Counted from the first letter of the stretch, positions 9,059 through 20,966 are shown. The stretch: 64,000 nt of DNA from Rhodocyclaceae bacterium (GCA_028713915.1 JAQTNK010000017.1:1-64000), one strand, 5' to 3'. Made by a program: numbers and translations. The notes: generated by a model from the sequence alone, not told the origin.

Positions 9059-9660
9059 ATGCCCAATCCCATCGAGTTCTACTTCGATTTTTCCTCGCCC
9101 TATTCCTATCTCGCCAGCGAGAAGATCGACGCCATCGCCGCCAAGCACGGCCGCAAGGTCAAGTGGAAGCCGCTGCTGCTGGGCGTGGTCTTCAAGACCA
9201 CGGGCGCGGCGCCGCTGACGCAGGTGCCGCTGAAGGGCGACTACAGCCGCCGCGACTTCGCGCGCTCGGCCCGCTATCTCGGCGTGCCCTTCAATCTTCC
9301 CGAGAAATTCCCGGTGGCGACGCAAGCCGCGGCGCGGAGCTATTACTGGCTGCACGATCAGGACTGCGACCTGGCGCGCCGTTTCGCGCACGCCGTCTTC
9401 CGCGCCTATTACGTCGACGGCCGCGACATTTCCGATCCGGCGACGGTGCTGGAACTCGCGGCTGCTGCGGGCGCGGATCGCGCCGCGCTGGCGGCGGCGC
9501 TGGAGACGCCGGAAATCAAGGACCGCCTGAAGCGCGAGATCGAGGCGGCGATGGCCCGGGGCATTTTCGGCGCGCCCTACGTCATCGTCGACGACGAACC
9601 TTTCTGGGGCGCCGACCGGCTGCCGCAGATCGAGATGTGGCTGGAAAGCGGAGGTTTCTG

Positions 9661-9661
<1 letters not shown>
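9059..9661 (+). CDS. 2-hydroxychromene-2-carboxylate isomerase family (DsbA-like/kappa-GST fold)
   Basis: [20 protein letters not shown]...[26 protein letters not shown]. Confidence 0.85.
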
Positions 9662-11268
<1,607 letters not shown>

Positions 11269-11273
11269 TTTGA

Positions 11274-11337
11274 AACGCCGAGGCGCCGCGGCGCCGAGAA
11301 AGCCAGGAACTCTCGGCGCCTCGGCGTCTCGGCGGTT
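11274..11337. repeat. Intergenic palindromic hairpin with internal GCGCCGAG periodicity
   Basis: AACGCCGAGGCGCCGCGGCGCCGAGA (11274-11299) pairs with TCTCGGCGCCTCGGCGTCTCGGCGGTT (11311-11337), about 24 of 26 positions plus one bulge, 11-nt loop. Confidence 0.8.
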
Positions 11338-11352
11338 AAGAAGGGAGGCAAC

Positions 11353-12147
11353 GTGCACCAGAACATCCTCACCGAAATCGACGCCGGCGTCGGCATCGTC
11401 ACGCTCAATCGCGCCGATCGCCACAACGCCTTCGACGACCAGACCATCGTCGAGCTGATCGACGCCATGGACGCCATGGAGCGCGAGCCGGACGTCCGCG
11501 TCGTCGTGCTCTCCAGCACCGGCAAGAGCTTCTCGGCCGGCGCCGATCTCAACTGGATGCAGCGCGCCGCGGCGCAGGGTTTCGACGACAACTTGCGCGA
11601 CGCGCGCAACCTCGCCGAGATGCTGCGGCGCATCGCGCAAAGCCCCAAGCCGACGGTGGCGCGCGTGCAGGGCCCCGCTTATGGCGGCGGCGTCGGCGTC
11701 ATCGCCGCCTGCGACATCGCCGTGGCGACTTTCGACGCGCAGTTCGCGCTGACCGAAGTCAAGCTCGGCATCATTCCCGCGGCGATCAGTCCGCACGTCA
11801 TCGCCGCCATCGGCCAGCGGCACGCGCGCCGCTACATGCTGACGGCCGAGCGCTTCTCCGCCGCGGAGGCCTACCGCCTCGGCCTGATCCACGAGATGGT
11901 CGCCGACGCCGCCGCGCTCGACGAAGCCGTCGGCCAGCTCGTCGACAGCCTGCTCAGGAATGGCCCGCAGGCCCAGCGCGCCTGCAAGGCGCTGATCGGC
12001 GCGGTTGCCGGCCAGCCGCTCGCGGCCGAGGTGATCGAGGATACCGCGCAGCGCATCGCGAAAATCCGCGCCACCGACGAAGCGAAGGAAGGCATGGCCG
12101 CATTTCTCGAAAAGCGCAAGCCCAGCTGGATGGCGCGGACCGCATGA
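11353..12147 (+). CDS. liuC: Enoyl-CoA hydratase/isomerase family, probable methylglutaconyl-CoA hydratase
   Basis: LSSTGKSFSAGADLNWMQRAA; RVQGPAYGGGVGVIAACDIAVATFDAQFALTEVKLGIIPA; GTG start. Confidence 0.88.
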   Translation: MHQNILTEIDAGVGIVTLNRADRHNAFDDQTIVELIDAMDAMEREPDVRVVVLSSTGKSFSAGADLNWMQRAAAQGFDDNLRDARNLAEMLRRIAQSPKPTVARVQGPAYGGGVGVIAACDIAVATFDAQFALTEVKLGIIPAAISPHVIAAIGQRHARRYMLTAERFSAAEAYRLGLIHEMVADAAALDEAVGQLVDSLLRNGPQAQRACKALIGAVAGQPLAAEVIEDTAQRIAKIRATDEAKEGMAAFLEKRKPSWMARTA

Positions 12148-12269
12148 TGTTCGACAAGATACTGATGGCCAACCGCGGCGACCAGCCGCGCAGCGGCGCA
12201 GCGACGAAGTCAAATCGCCACGTGCGCGGAGCGCACCAGGCGATTGAGCCGCGGAGGAAGCATGTTTGA
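12147..12269 (+). pseudogene. Truncated duplicate of the liuD 5' end: 40-codon ORF MFDKILMANRGDQPRSGAATKSNRHVRGAHQAIEPRRKHV
   Basis: 12147-12181 ATGTTCGACAAGATACTGATGGCCAACCGCGGCGA matches the real liuD start at 12262 (ATGTTTGACAAGATCCTGATTGCCAACCGCGGCGA) at 32 of 35 positions by eye; ATGA overlap with the liuC stop. Confidence 0.8.
12213..12245 (+). repeat. Stem-loop just upstream of the liuD ribosome-binding site
   Basis: AATCGCC-ac-GTGCGC-gga-GCGCAC-ca-GGCGATT. Confidence 0.7.
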
Positions 12270-14271
12270 CAAGATCCTGATTGCCAACCGCGGCGAAATC
12301 GCCTGCCGCGTCATCAAGACCGCGCGCCGCATGGGCATCCGCACGGTGGCCGTGTATTCCGAAGCCGATGCCGGCGCACGCCACGTGCGCCTGGCCGACG
12401 AGGCCGTCTGCATCGGACCGGCGGCGGCGCGCGAATCCTACCTCGTCGCCGACAAGATTCTCGCCGCCTGCAAGCAGACCGGGGCGCAGGCCGTGCATCC
12501 CGGTTACGGCTTTCTCTCCGAGAACGAGGCGTTCGCGCAGGCCTGCGCCTGCGACGGCATCGTCTTCATCGGGCCGCCGGTATCCGCGATCCACGCCATG
12601 GGCAGCAAGTCGGAAGCGAAGAAGCTGATGGAAAAGGCCGGCGTGCCGCTCACGCCCGGCTACCACGGCGACGAGCAGGCGCCCGATTTCCTCCGGCAGC
12701 AGGCCGACCGCATCGGCTACCCGGTGCTGATCAAGGCGGCGGCCGGCGGCGGCGGCAAGGGCATGCGCGCGGTGTCGCAAAGCGCGGACTTCCTCGCTGC
12801 GCTCGCTTCCTGCCGGCGCGAGGCGCAGGCTTCGTTCGGCGACGATCACGTGCTGATCGAGAAGTACCTGCAGCGTCCGCGCCACATCGAGATCCAGGTC
12901 TTCGGCGACACGCACGGCAACGTCGTCTATCTGTTCGAACGCGACTGCTCGGTGCAGCGCCGCCACCAGAAAGTGCTCGAAGAGGCGCCGGCGCCCGGCA
13001 TGACGGCCGAGCGTCGCGCGGCGATGGGCAAGGCGGCGGTCGACGCCGCCAAGGCCGTCGGCTACGTCGGCGCCGGCACCGTCGAGTTCATCGCCAATCA
13101 GGACGGCACGTTCTACTTCATGGAAATGAACACGCGCCTGCAGGTCGAGCATCCGGTCACCGAGATGATCACCGGCCTCGATCTCGTCGAGTGGCAGTTG
13201 CGCGTCGCCGCCGGCGAACCGCTGCCGCTGGCGCAGGAGCAGCTGGCCATCCGCGGCCACGCGCTCGAGGCGCGCATCTACGCCGAGGACCCGGACAAGG
13301 GCTTCCTGCCGTCGACCGGCAAGCTCGTGCATCTGGCGCCGCCCGAAGAGACGCTGCATGTGCGCGTCGATAGCGGCGTCGAGCAGGGCGACGAAATCTC
13401 GCCGCACTACGACCCGATGCTCGCCAAGCTCATCGTCTGGGACGAGACGCGCGAACGCGCGTGCTCGCGCATGCTGCAGGCGCTGGCGCAGTACCGCATC
13501 GTCGGCGTCGCCAACAACGTCGGCTTCCTTTCAAGGCTGGTGGCCTGCCCGGCTTTCGCCCATGCCGACCTCGACACGGGGCTCATCGAGCGCCAGCAGG
13601 ATTTCCTTTTCGCCGCCGGCGCCGCGGCCGAACCGCCGCGCGAGGCGTGGCTGGCGGCGGCGCTCGCCGAACTGCTGCGCGAACAGGCCCTGGCCCGCGC
13701 AGCAGCGCAAGGCGACGATGACCCGCATTCGCCCTGGCACCTGCGCGACGGCTGGCGCATGAACAGCACCGCGCGCCGGGCGCTGCTCCTGCGCGCCGGC
13801 GATGCCGAGAAGTCGGTCGCCGTCGCCTACGGCGGGGGCGGCTTCGAGCTCGAACTCGACGGCCAGGCGACGCACGCTGCCGGCGAACTCCTGCCGGGCG
13901 GCCAGTTGCGCGCCGACCTCGGCGGGCGGCGCATCAATGCCACCGTCGTGTTGGCCGGCGAGAAGCGCCACGTCTTTCTCCACGGCCGCGCCTTCGCCTT
14001 CGCCGCCGTCGATCCGCTGTTCCACGCCGGCGAAGGCGGCGGTGCCGAGGGCGGGCTCACGGCGCCCATGCCCGGCAAGGTCATCGCGCTCATCGCCAAA
14101 CCCGGCGACGCGGTCGACAAGGGCGCGCCGCTGCTGATTCTCGAAGCCATGAAAATGGAGCACACCATCACCGCGCCGGCCGCCGGCGTCGTCAAGGCGT
14201 TTTGCTTCGGCGTCGGCGACCAGGTGACGGACGGCGCCGAACTCCTCGAGTTCGAGCCGGTCAAGAGTTGA
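12262..14271 (+). CDS. liuD: 3-methylcrotonyl-CoA carboxylase, biotin carboxylase/biotin carrier (alpha) subunit
   Basis: MFDKILIANRGEIACRVIKTARRMGIRTVAVYSEADA...EAMKMEHTITAP biotinylation motif. Confidence 0.93.
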   Translation: MFDKILIANRGEIACRVIKTARRMGIRTVAVYSEADAGARHVRLADEAVCIGPAAARESYLVADKILAACKQTGAQAVHPGYGFLSENEAFAQACACDGIVFIGPPVSAIHAMGSKSEAKKLMEKAGVPLTPGYHGDEQAPDFLRQQADRIGYPVLIKAAAGGGGKGMRAVSQSADFLAALASCRREAQASFGDDHVLIEKYLQRPRHIEIQVFGDTHGNVVYLFERDCSVQRRHQKVLEEAPAPGMTAERRAAMGKAAVDAAKAVGYVGAGTVEFIANQDGTFYFMEMNTRLQVEHPVTEMITGLDLVEWQLRVAAGEPLPLAQEQLAIRGHALEARIYAEDPDKGFLPSTGKLVHLAPPEETLHVRVDSGVEQGDEISPHYDPMLAKLIVWDETRERACSRMLQALAQYRIVGVANNVGFLSRLVACPAFAHADLDTGLIERQQDFLFAAGAAAEPPREAWLAAALAELLREQALARAAAQGDDDPHSPWHLRDGWRMNSTARRALLLRAGDAEKSVAVAYGGGGFELELDGQATHAAGELLPGGQLRADLGGRRINATVVLAGEKRHVFLHGRAFAFAAVDPLFHAGEGGGAEGGLTAPMPGKVIALIAKPGDAVDKGAPLLILEAMKMEHTITAPAAGVVKAFCFGVGDQVTDGAELLEFEPVKS

Positions 14272-14273
14272 TC

Positions 14274-15194
14274 ATGGCGCTCCCTCTCCAGGTCAAGATC
14301 GTCGAAGTCGGCCCGCGCGACGGCCTGCAAAACGAGAAGCAGGCGGTGGCGACGGACATTAAGGTCGAGCTCATCGCGCGGCTCGGCGACGCCGGCCTTA
14401 AGGCCATCGAGGCGACGGCCTTCGTCGCGCCGAAGTGGGTGCCGCAAATGGCGGACAATGCCGTGGTCATGGCGCGCATCGAGCGCCGCGCCGGCGTCGC
14501 CTACCCGGTGCTGGTGCCGAACGAAAAGGGACTCGATGCCGCGCTGGCGGCCGGCGCGCGCGAGATCGCGGTGTTCGGCGCCGCCTCCGAAGCCTTTTCG
14601 CAGAAGAACATCAACTGCTCGATCGCCGCATCGCTGGCGCGCTTCGCGCCGGTGGTGGCGAAGGCGCAGGCGGCGGACGTGCGCGTGCGCGGCTACGTTT
14701 CGTGCGTGCTCGGCTGCCCCTACCAGGGCGCGGTGGCGCCGGCGGCGGTGGCCGACGTGGCCGCGGCGCTCTACGACATGGGCTGCTACGAGGTGAGCCT
14801 GGGCGACACCATCGGCACCGGCACGCCGGCCGCCACCCAGGCCATGCTCGAAGCCGTCGCCCGCCGCGTGCCGCTGCAACAGCTTGCCGGCCACTATCAC
14901 GACACCTACGGCATGGCCATCGCCAACATCTACGCGTCGCTGGAACTCGGCGTCGCGGTGTTCGACGCTTCGATCGCCGGGCTGGGCGGCTGCCCCTATG
15001 CCGCCGGCGCCGCCGGCAACGTCGCCACCGAGGACGTGGCCTGGTTGATGCGCGGACTTGGCATCGATACGGGCCTCGATCTCGACCGGCTGGTCGCCGC
15101 CGGCGCCTGGATCTCGGCCCAGCTCGGGCGCGCGCCCAATTCCAAAGTCGCCCGCGCCTGGCTGGCGAAGCAGGCGCAGACGGCCGGCGCCTGA
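14274..15194 (+). CDS. liuE: Hydroxymethylglutaryl-CoA lyase
   Basis: VKIVEVGPRDGLQNEKQAV; VSCVLGCPYQGAVAP; GLGGCPYAAGAAGNVATEDV. Confidence 0.93.
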   Translation: MALPLQVKIVEVGPRDGLQNEKQAVATDIKVELIARLGDAGLKAIEATAFVAPKWVPQMADNAVVMARIERRAGVAYPVLVPNEKGLDAALAAGAREIAVFGAASEAFSQKNINCSIAASLARFAPVVAKAQAADVRVRGYVSCVLGCPYQGAVAPAAVADVAAALYDMGCYEVSLGDTIGTGTPAATQAMLEAVARRVPLQQLAGHYHDTYGMAIANIYASLELGVAVFDASIAGLGGCPYAAGAAGNVATEDVAWLMRGLGIDTGLDLDRLVAAGAWISAQLGRAPNSKVARAWLAKQAQTAGA

Positions 15195-15207
15195 GCGCTG
15201 CCCGGCG

Positions 15208-16131
15208 ATGACGCCCAAGCTGCCCGCTTCGCTGCGCGTCATCGAGCGCGGCTGGCTGTCGTCGAACAACGTGCTGGCCTTCGAGGGCGCGACGGCGACG
15301 CTGGTCGACAGCGGCTACGTCGGCCACGCCGAAGAGACCGTGGCCAGGGTGCGCGCCGCGCTGGCCGGGCGCACGCTCAGCCGCCTCATCAACACGCATT
15401 CGCACTCCGACCATATCGGCGGCAACCGCGCGGCGCAGCGCGCCTTCGGCTGCCGGATCGTCATTCCCGCCGGCATCGCCGAGCACGTCGCCGCCTGGGA
15501 CGAAGAGGCCTTGCTGCTGACGCCGGCACGCCAGCGCGGCGACCGCTTCATCCATGACGACGTCATGCACCCCGGCGAGGAGTTCGTCATGGGCGGTCTC
15601 GTCTGGCGCGCGCATCACGCGCCCGGCCACGACATGGAAGCGCTGGTGTTCCACTGCGCGGAGCGCCGCCTGCTGATCTCCGGCGACGCGCTCTGGCAGG
15701 ACGGCTTCGGCATCGTCTTCGGCGAGGTCATGGGCAAGCCCGGCGCCCTGCGCGCGACGCGCGAAACCCTCGACATGCTCGGCCGCCTCGCCGTCGATAC
15801 GGTCATTCCCGGCCACGGTGCGGCCTTCGCCGATGTCGACGCGGCGCTCGCGCGCGCCTACCAGCGCCTCGCCGCCTTCGAGCAGGATCCCGCGCGCATG
15901 GCGCGAAACGCCATCAAGGCCTGCTTCATTTTCAACCTGCTCGACCTGGGCAGCCTGCCGCGCAGCCGGCTCGAAGCCTACGTCGCCAGCGTGCCCTTCT
16001 TCGGCGACGTCGGCGCGCGCCTCCTCGGCCTGGACACCGATGCGCTGGCGCGCTGGCTGTATGACGAGCTGTGGCGCGCCAAGGCCATCGCCGCCGATGA
16101 CGGCATCATCGTGCCGACGATGGCGGCGTAA
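15208..16131 (+). CDS. MBL-fold metallo-hydrolase
   Basis: LINTHSHSDHIGGNRAAQRAFGC; HHAPGHDMEALVFHCAERRLLISGDALWQ. Confidence 0.85.
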   Translation: MTPKLPASLRVIERGWLSSNNVLAFEGATATLVDSGYVGHAEETVARVRAALAGRTLSRLINTHSHSDHIGGNRAAQRAFGCRIVIPAGIAEHVAAWDEEALLLTPARQRGDRFIHDDVMHPGEEFVMGGLVWRAHHAPGHDMEALVFHCAERRLLISGDALWQDGFGIVFGEVMGKPGALRATRETLDMLGRLAVDTVIPGHGAAFADVDAALARAYQRLAAFEQDPARMARNAIKACFIFNLLDLGSLPRSRLEAYVASVPFFGDVGARLLGLDTDALARWLYDELWRAKAIAADDGIIVPTMAA

Positions 16132-16267
16132 GAAGGCGCCGGCCGGCGGCGCCATGAAATACGGGATTTCGAGTATTCCGACTACCTAAGCCCGGGTATG
16201 GGCAGCCCCTTCTTGTTGCGGAACAATTGCTACACAAACAACAACCGCTGGAAGGAGGAGTAGCGCC

Positions 16268-17521
16268 ATGGACGAACATACGGAGAGTCCCGGACGCCGC
16301 CGCATGCTCAAGGCTGCAGCCGCGGCAGGCATCCTGCAGGCCACCGGGCCGTTCATCATCTCGGCCCGCGGCGAGCAGCCGATCAAGATCGGCCTCAACG
16401 ACCCGCTGACCGGAACCTACGCCGAGCTGGGCAAGAACGAGCAGATCGGCTGCGAATACGCGATCGAGCAGATCAACGCCAAGGGCGGCATTCTCGGCCG
16501 CCAGGTCCAGCTGCTGGTCGAGGATTCGACCAGTGCGGACACCGGCGCCGCCGTGCAGAAGGCGCGCAAGCTGATCGATCGCGACAAGGTCGACTTCCTG
16601 CTCGGCAACGTCAACTCGGCGATGGCGGTCGCCCTCGGCCAGGTCTCGAACGAGCGCCGCATCTACCATGTCGTCACCGGCGGCCACACCGATGCCGTGA
16701 CCGGCTCCGACTGCCACTGGAACGTCTTTCGCGTCTGCAACACGACGCGCATGGAAACCAATTCGGTATCGAAGACCCTGTTCAGCAAGTACGGCAAGAA
16801 GTGGTACTTCATCACCCCGGACTATGCCTTCGGCCACACGCTGCAGGAGGGCTTCGAGGCCGCCCTGAAACAGTACGGCGGCACCGAGGTCGGCGCCGAC
16901 CTGGTGCCGCTGGGCGCCACCGACTTTTCCTCCTACCTGATCAAGGCCCAGGCCGCCAAGCCCGACGTCATCATCTTCCTGCAAGCCGGCCAGGACATGA
17001 TCAATGCGCTCAAGCAGGCCGTGCAGTTCGGCCTCGACAAGCGTTTCCACATCGCCGGCGCGCAGCAGGAACTCGAGGTGCTCGACGGCCTGTCGCCCAA
17101 CGCCCGCATCGGCACCTGGGTCTTCGAGTGGTACTGGAACCAGCCCAACGTGCCGCACGTCGCCGAATTCGTCGCCGGCATCAGGAAGCGCAACAACGGC
17201 AAGGTGCCGACGGCGCGCCACTGGTTCGGCTACGTCGCCGCCTGGACCTGCGCGCTGGTCGCCAACCAGGCGAAGACGCTGGATGCCGTCAAGCTGGCCA
17301 AGGCGACCGAGAACTTCAAGCTGCCGCCCGAAGTCGCGCTGATGCCGGGCGAGACTTTCTATCGCGCCGGCGACCACCAGCTGATGCCGACCCTCTACGT
17401 CGGCCACGCCCAGGAAAAAGGCAGCGCGCCGGAAGACCTGTTCCATGTCGATGAACTGGTCAAGGGCGTCGACGCCGCCCTGCCGGTTTCCGAGACCGGC
17501 TGTCATATGAAGTGGAGCTAG
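16268..17521 (+). CDS. ABC transporter substrate-binding protein (HAAT/Liv-type), RR-type (possibly Tat) leader
   Basis: PGRRRMLKAAAAAGILQATGPFIISARGEQPIKIGLNDPLTGTYAELGKNEQIGCEYAIEQINAKGGILGRQVQLLVEDS. Confidence 0.88.
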   Translation: MDEHTESPGRRRMLKAAAAAGILQATGPFIISARGEQPIKIGLNDPLTGTYAELGKNEQIGCEYAIEQINAKGGILGRQVQLLVEDSTSADTGAAVQKARKLIDRDKVDFLLGNVNSAMAVALGQVSNERRIYHVVTGGHTDAVTGSDCHWNVFRVCNTTRMETNSVSKTLFSKYGKKWYFITPDYAFGHTLQEGFEAALKQYGGTEVGADLVPLGATDFSSYLIKAQAAKPDVIIFLQAGQDMINALKQAVQFGLDKRFHIAGAQQELEVLDGLSPNARIGTWVFEWYWNQPNVPHVAEFVAGIRKRNNGKVPTARHWFGYVAAWTCALVANQAKTLDAVKLAKATENFKLPPEVALMPGETFYRAGDHQLMPTLYVGHAQEKGSAPEDLFHVDELVKGVDAALPVSETGCHMKWS

Positions 17522-17563
17522 GCCGCGCGGCGCGCAGCCGCGGCCGGGCAGGCTGATCCGCCC

Positions 17564-17586
17564 GCGGCGCCGAACGCCGGCGCCGC
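17564..17586 (+). repeat. GC-rich stem-loop between the substrate-binding protein and permease genes
   Basis: GCGGCGCCG-aacgc-CGGCGCCGC, perfect 9-bp stem. Confidence 0.65.
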
Positions 17587-17665
17587 GGCCGCGGGCAGGG
17601 TCGTCGCCGCGCCGCAGGGGCTTGCCGGGCGGGCTTTATGGCAGCGGGAGGAGGTCGCCGCAGGT

Positions 17666-18535
17666 ATGACGCAACTGTTTCTTTTCAACGTCTTCAACGG
17701 TCTCATCATCGGCGCCTTTTACGCGCTGATGGCGCTCGGGCTGTCGCTGATCCTCAATCTCTCCGGCGTGATCAATTTCGCCCACGGCGGCTTCCTCGCC
17801 GTCGGCGGCTATCTTGCCTACACGCTCATGCCGTTCATCGGCTTCTGGGGCGCGCTCGCCGTCGCGCCGCTGCTGACGGCGCTGATCGGCCTGCTCGTCG
17901 AGTTCGTGCTGATCCGCCGCCTCTACGGCCGCGACCCGCTCTACAGCCTGCTGCTGACCTTCGGCCTGGCGTTCATCCTCGAGGATGGCACGCGCTATAT
18001 CTGGGGCGCGGCGACGGTGCCGTTCGATATTCCCGACTGGATGACCACGGCGCTGAGCGACCAGTTCTTCTTCCTCACCGGCTATCGCCTGTTCATGGTG
18101 CTGCTGGTGTTCGCCGCTGTCGCGGCGCTGTTCCTGCTGCTCAACAAGACCCGCCTCGGGCTGCGCATCCGCGCCGGCAGCGGCGACCTCGAGACGGTCT
18201 CGGCGCTCGGCGTCAATGTCCGCGTCCTGCGCAATCTCAACTTCGGCCTCGGCATCTACATGGCCGGGCTGGCCGGCGTGCTCGCCGCCGGCATGCTCGG
18301 GCTGCAGCCGACCATCGGCAGCGCGCTGATCATGCCCAGCTTCATCGCCATCATCGTCGGCGGGCTGGGGAGTTTGCCGGGAACGCTGCTGGGCGGCCTG
18401 CTCATCGGCGTCGCCTCGGGCGTCGTCACCGTCTTCTTTCCCTCGGCCAGCGAAGCCGTGATCTACGTCATGATGGGCGTCGTCCTGCTGGTGCGTCCGC
18501 GCGGCCTGCTCGGCGAGGAGGGGAGAGTCCAGTGA
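17666..18535 (+). CDS. livH: Branched-chain amino acid-type ABC permease (LivH family)
   Basis: NVFNGLIIGAFYALMALGLSLILNLSGVINFAHGGFLAVGGYLAY; IAIIVGGLGSLPGTLLGGLLIG. Confidence 0.88.
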   Translation: MTQLFLFNVFNGLIIGAFYALMALGLSLILNLSGVINFAHGGFLAVGGYLAYTLMPFIGFWGALAVAPLLTALIGLLVEFVLIRRLYGRDPLYSLLLTFGLAFILEDGTRYIWGAATVPFDIPDWMTTALSDQFFFLTGYRLFMVLLVFAAVAALFLLLNKTRLGLRIRAGSGDLETVSALGVNVRVLRNLNFGLGIYMAGLAGVLAAGMLGLQPTIGSALIMPSFIAIIVGGLGSLPGTLLGGLLIGVASGVVTVFFPSASEAVIYVMMGVVLLVRPRGLLGEEGRVQ

Positions 18536-19485
18536 AGGCGCTCGCCGGGCGTTACGTCGACCTCGCGATCTGGCTCGGCCTGGCGACGCTGCCGTACTGG
18601 ATCGGCGCCGCCGGCGGCTACACCTCGCTCGGCACGCGCGTCGTCGTCATGGCGCTGGCCGCCACCGCGCTCAACTTCCTGCTCGGCTTCACGGGCGTGC
18701 TGTCCTTCGGCCATGCCGCCTACTTCGGCCTCGGCGCCTATGGCGCCGGCATGACGATCAAATACCTGGTGCCGAGCACCGGGCTCGGCATCCTCGTCGG
18801 CGTCGCCGCCGGCACAGCGGCGGCGGCCATCGTCGGGGCGCTGATCGCGCGGCTGCGCGGCGTCTATTTCGCCATGGTGACCATCGCCTTCGGCCAGGTC
18901 TTCTACTTCATCGCTTTCCGCTGGAATGCGGTGACCGGCGGCGACGACGGCCTCTCCGGCTGGCGGCGGCTGCCGATCGATCTCGGCTTCGGCAGCATCG
19001 ACATCCTCGGCAACGACCAGGCCTTCTACTACCTGACGCTGGCCGGTTTCGCCGTCGCCGTCGCCGTGATGGCGGCGCTGCTGCGCTCGCCCTTCGGCCG
19101 CAGCCTGCTGGCCATTCGCGAGAACGAACGGCGCGCCCGTTTTCTCGGCATTCCGGTCGAGCAGCACATCTGGCTGTCCTTCGTCGTCTCCTGCTTCTTC
19201 GTCAGCCTCGCCGGCGCGCTCTATGCGCTGCTCAACAACTTCGCCGATCCGCACGACTTGCGCTGGGACCAGTCCGGCGACTTCGTCATCATGGCCGTCC
19301 TCGGCGGCATGCGCACGTTCTGGGGGCCGCTGGTCGGCGCCGCCATTTTCGTCGTGCTGCAGGACTACCTGTCGACCCTGACCGACAACTGGATGTCCCT
19401 CATCGGCGTCTTCTTCATTCTCGTCGTCATGTTCTTCCCGCGCGGCGTGCTCGGCATGCTGCGCCGCCGCAAGGCGACGTCATGA
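18532..19485 (+). CDS. livM: Branched-chain amino acid-type ABC permease (LivM family)
   Basis: NFLLGFTGVLSFGHAAYFGLGAYGAG; FVIMAVLGGMRTFWGPLVGAAIFV; GTG start overlapping the livH stop. Confidence 0.88.
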   Translation: MKALAGRYVDLAIWLGLATLPYWIGAAGGYTSLGTRVVVMALAATALNFLLGFTGVLSFGHAAYFGLGAYGAGMTIKYLVPSTGLGILVGVAAGTAAAAIVGALIARLRGVYFAMVTIAFGQVFYFIAFRWNAVTGGDDGLSGWRRLPIDLGFGSIDILGNDQAFYYLTLAGFAVAVAVMAALLRSPFGRSLLAIRENERRARFLGIPVEQHIWLSFVVSCFFVSLAGALYALLNNFADPHDLRWDQSGDFVIMAVLGGMRTFWGPLVGAAIFVVLQDYLSTLTDNWMSLIGVFFILVVMFFPRGVLGMLRRRKATS

Positions 19486-20227
19486 GCCTGCTGCAGGTCG
19501 ACAACGTCTCGCGCCAATTCGGCAGCCTGGTCGCCGTGCAGGGCGTCTCGATGAGCGTCGCAGCCGGTGAATTGCGCGCCGTGATCGGCCCCAACGGCGC
19601 CGGCAAGACGACGCTCTTCAACCTGATCAGCGGCTTCTTCCCGCCGACATCGGGGCGCATGACGTTCGACGGCCGCGACGTCACGCGCTTGCCGCCGCAT
19701 CGGCGCGTCGCCATCGGCATTGCGCGCACGTTCCAGATCACCGAAGTCTTCCCGGACCTGACGGTCGCCGAGAACCTGCGCATCGCCGTCGAAGCGGCCG
19801 CCGGCTACCGGCTGCGGCCGTGGCTGTCGCAGCGCGCCGCGCGCGAGGTGCGGGACCGCGTCGACGCACTGCTGGAACTTGGCAGCCTCGGCGCCAAGGC
19901 CGACCGCCCGATCGCCGAACTGCCGCACGGCGACCAGCGCGCCACCGAGATCATGATGGCGCTGGCGCTGCGCCCGCGCCTGCTGCTGCTCGACGAGCCC
20001 ACCGCCGGCATGGGCGACCAGGAGACCTACGACATCACCCGGCTGGTGCGCCGCCTGCACCAGGACCGCGAGCTTTCCATCGTCCTCATCGAGCACGACA
20101 TGCGCGTGATTTTCCATCTCGCCGACCGCATCCTGGTGCTCGCCGAAGGCAAGGTGCTGGCGGAAGGCACGCCCGCCGAGATCGCCGCCGACGAGCGCGT
20201 GCAGGCCGCCTACCTGGGGAAAGCGGC

Positions 20228-20231
<4 letters not shown>
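19482..20231 (+). CDS. livG: ABC transporter ATP-binding protein (LivG family)
   Basis: Walker A GPNGAGKTTLFNLISGFFPPTSG; LLLLDEPTAGMGDQET. Confidence 0.9.
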
Positions 20232-20947
<716 letters not shown>

Positions 20948-20966
20948 GCCGGTTTGCCTGGATCGG

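Noticed and set aside
16135-16153. GGCGCC-GGCCGGC-GGCGCC dyad after the MBL gene as an intrinsic terminator
   Set aside because: No U-tract follows; could be chance in very GC-rich DNA, so not called a terminator.
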